Both the position numbers and the translations under genes were made by a program. This document shows, piece by piece, positions 61,331 to 64,000 of a DNA stretch of 64,000 nucleotides (its first letter is position 1; each line of letters starts with the position of its first letter). This DNA comes from Anas platyrhynchos (lineage: Eukaryota > Chordata > Aves > Anseriformes > Anatidae). The stretch is taken from the NCBI RefSeq assembly GCF_047663525.1, contig NC_092594.1:35573001-35637000 (forward strand), in the 5' to 3' direction. Under the pieces are notes generated by a model. The model saw only the letters and a program-made list of their open reading frames with translations, did no database searches and was not told where the DNA came from.

Positions 61331-63305
61331 TCTTCCCCTGGTTTTGTCCTCCCCATACTGTTTTGAGGCCTGTGTGTGTGGCCCTGCCTGCACCCACTCT
61401 CAGCTGCGTCCCTGGGTCTGAAAGTGTGGCGGTCCCAAGCCTGTCCTTCAGCTTTCTGAGCTCGTGAGGCATGCCTTGGGCTCATCTCCTGCAGTTTTTG
61501 GCAATCTGAAGTGTCAAAGTACTTACTGCTACAGGAGGGCTGCTGACAGGCCTGTGGAAGGGAGCAGTGAGCTCTACAACAGTGGGAAGTGGGGTCTGGC
61601 TATGACCCACCACAAGGAAATGTCCAGTTGCGAACACTTTGTAACTTCTGGCCTAAGGAGCACATCTTAAATGATGCATCTGGCAAATTATGTGAAAAAC
61701 AGGTTCTTTGACAAATGAAGGGGTGAAGCTGGAATGTGGTTGCTAAGGATTGGCCACCTAGGCTTTCTACATGTCCTGAGGCTTTGCTGAAGGTCCTCTT
61801 ACAGGGAAGGAAGGAAGCACAGATCTTTATGTTCAGCAGTCACGTATAGTCACTGAACAAAGCCAGGTATCGTTCAATTTTTGCTGAGATCCCCAGTTTT
61901 CCATCCCTTTGTACTACTGAAGCCCTCTAGTGTGACAGTTCTTAACCATTTATTTCAGCTGCCTGAGAAAATATATAGCAGATTTTGGAGTCCAGGCCGA
62001 GAAGGAACCTCCTGTGGTGACAGGTAGAAAGTCTGTTTTCAGTAGACACAATGCCCTTAAGAACTGCCCAGCCTCCACTATAGTAAGGTGCATTATAAAT
62101 AAAATCCATCAGTCAATTAGCACAGCAATAATTTTTGTGATTGTCAGCTCCCGTCACGAAAGCAGATGAGCTGTAGCAGGAGAAGAGCCCTTAGTCTAAC
62201 CTAAGGCCTGTGTGTGTCCCAGCTGTCAAGAAATAAAGAACTAAGATGGAAGTTTTTATGGATGTCTCTTGATGTTTAATGTCTTTATTTCTTAGACACT
62301 GTATTTGCCTGCTTTTCTTATTTTCTTCATCTAGAATTCTCCACTCCTAAGCCAAAAATGAATACTTTTCTACCAATTGCTCTGTGGAGCAAATTTCATT
62401 CTTCCACCCCACTGAGTCTCCACTTTATTTCAAATCAGCTGAAAATTGAGTGTGTTTTGTTGTTGTTGTTTTCTTTGAATATTTCTTTTTGGCATTATTT
62501 TTTTCTCCAATCACATTATTTAAGTGTGCATAGAGGGTATTGGAGCTATTTCTGCATTCCTGACTTACCTAAATTCCTGTTAAACTCAATGGATGTTTTG
62601 AGTGTGTAAGGATGGGGCTAAAAATTGTATTCTGCACTTCTCCACAAGCGGTATCACTTATAATTAAGATTTCAAAGCACTCAAGCAACAAATACAGCAC
62701 AGGCAATTATAGTATCTTTTTATCAGATACCAACACAAAATGTCTCTCTATATGAAAATCTGGTGAACAGTTGAGCAATTGGATAATGTGGTGTTTTCCC
62801 CTAAATAGAGAGCTAGTTTAAAAAATAAAAATAAAAATCCCACTAGTCATTTATACATGGTTGCTCTTGAATTTTAATGAGTACATATGCATATAATTTT
62901 TTAAAGGAAATGAGAGAAACTTCTGTGATTTAAAGAGATGGTTAATGCTGATTTTGCAGCTGAGATTTTGGTTACTAGCCCCATCTCTTCATGAAAAGAC
63001 TGCAGTTTGCATTTCTGATGAAGACCAGAAGGCCTGTGTGGATGTGTCCTTTCATATTAGTGTATCACTACATGTGAGTGGTCATATTGAACTGAATGAA
63101 ATTTTGTATGTTTATGAAATTATTCACACAAGCAGTTGCAATACCAGTGTCTTTTTTGATGCTTTGAGTCTTTGTCTCATAGAGTTGAAGCTTTTGTTCA
63201 ACTTTTAGTGAGAGGGTGTGTGTTGCAAAGAACATTGAAACGTTAAAACTTACAAATCACTTCAGACTATGTGTTATTCTATGTAGTTTATTCTATCCTG
63301 AGTTC
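61331..63305. other. Intergenic, upstream of OMA1, no gene recognised
   Basis: No coding exon recognised; open frames do not exceed 87 codons. A plus-strand transcript from the CpG island could run here, but I see no defensible splice structure. TACSTD2, the usual neighbour on this side in amniotes, would be a long single-exon frame and is absent. Confidence 0.6.
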
Positions 63306-63400
63306 CAGAATCATAGAGTTATTCAGGTTGGAAGGGATGTCTTGGAGATAATTTGGTCCAATCCTCTCTTCAAAACAGGGCTAACCTCAAAGATAGATCC
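63306..63400 (-). mobile_element. Old CR1 LINE 3' end, reversed
   Basis: On the plus strand AGAATCATAGAGTTATTCAGG, then TTGGAAGGGATGTC and GAGATAATTTGGTCCAATCC, match the reverse complement of the CR1 3' terminus (AGAATCATAGAATCATT..GGTTGGAAGGGACC..ATCCAGTCCAACC). More diverged than the copy at 17 kb, hence older. Confidence 0.8.
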
Positions 63401-64000
63401 AATAGCCAAATATGAAATCCAATACAAATAATTAAAAGCAGATTACCTGTAAACATAAAAGATTTTTTTTTGCATATTCTGGTGGAAACCTTTTTCTGCT
63501 AAAGTCTCCCTAGTATCATTTTTAATCATCACGTTTGAATAGTTGACAGATAAAATGTATAGCATTCCTTTTAAGTGAAAAAAAAAAATCAAATATTTAG
63601 CTTTTACATCTAAGCAAAATAAATAAATATTAGCTGAAGTGACAGTTTTGTCATTTAAGTTTCAATGTAGCTCACATCTGCTTATTAAGTGTCAGGCTAA
63701 AATCTTGGCAGAAACAATACACTCCATCAGCCTTCTGCAAGTCATAAATTGGATTTAATGCCACTTATGCTTGTTTGACCAGCGGGAATCCCAGGAGTTC
63801 ACATGAACTTAAAAGACCAGTTAACACCTCATTAGCATCAAGGGTCTTCCAAATGGTGTTCGCTAGTAACTTGTCTAGATCCACTGAGTGTACTAACTCA
63901 TAGTAACTAACCCTCCCTTGTCCCGCTGACTTACCAGTTTGTGGATGCTATTAGGTATTTAATCATTGTTAATAAATAATAACTACTTCTGCTTATTATC
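63401..64000. other. Intergenic, no feature recognised
   Basis: AT-rich sequence with no long open frame, no RNA gene and no repeat that I recognise. Confidence 0.6.

Noticed and set aside
60516-61421. 301-codon plus-strand open frame across the CpG island
   Set aside because: Pro/Arg/Gly/Ser-rich low-complexity reading caused by high GC and lack of stops. It overlaps the OMA1 promoter and first exon antisense and has no domain.
61284-61421. ATG in a good Kozak context (GCGGCCATGG) opening a 45-codon plus-strand frame
   Set aside because: Short and compositionally biased, with no supported transcript structure. At most part of a divergent promoter transcript.
1-64000. CRISPR arrays, phage defence, operons or other prokaryotic systems
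   Set aside because: No spaced direct repeats and no dense coding. Introns, a CpG island and CR1 elements identify this as vertebrate nuclear DNA.

Overview
This is a vertebrate nuclear window, almost certainly from a bird. It has spliced genes with long AT-rich introns, one CpG-island promoter, and CR1 retroposon 3' ends carrying the avian-style 8-bp tail repeat (ATTCTATG)n. Old amniote repeats (MIR, L2, a Deu-domain SINE and palindromic MITE-like relics) are also visible. There are no bacterial-type operons, CRISPR arrays or phage.

Layout. (1) 1-42,040: gene desert with no recognisable coding exon. It holds ancient repeats and several CpG-retaining, homeodomain-site-rich blocks that look like conserved regulatory elements. 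In amniotes OMA1 normally lies next to the very large DAB1 gene, so this stretch may be DAB1 upstream or intron territory; that is inferred from synteny, not seen. (2) 42,048-about 61,240, minus strand: one complete gene, OMA1, the mitochondrial inner-membrane M48 zinc metallopeptidase. I resolved eight coding exons with consensus GT/AG sites that join in frame to a 532-codon protein, plus a probable non-coding first exon in the CpG island. (3) About 60,760-61,330: the CpG-island promoter, with a YY1-type site, a G-quadruplex-capable run on the OMA1 sense strand and a possible upstream ORF. (4) 61,330-64,000: intergenic, with an old CR1 fragment near 63,350. TACSTD2, the usual next gene, is not visible.

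How it works. OMA1 is a stress-activated protease that cleaves OPA1 and DELE1 when mitochondria depolarise. The catalytic HEIAH motif, the ExxxD third-ligand motif, the transmembrane segment and the conserved THPSH and CNC motifs are all intact. All introns after the first coding one are phase 0, so exons 3-7 (coding numbering) are symmetric cassettes.

I found no convincing undescribed multi-gene system. The most interesting leads are the possible OMA1 upstream ORF, the ancient Deu-SINE inside a conserved-looking block, the CpG-retaining candidate enhancers, and the frame-preserving exon that carries the active site.
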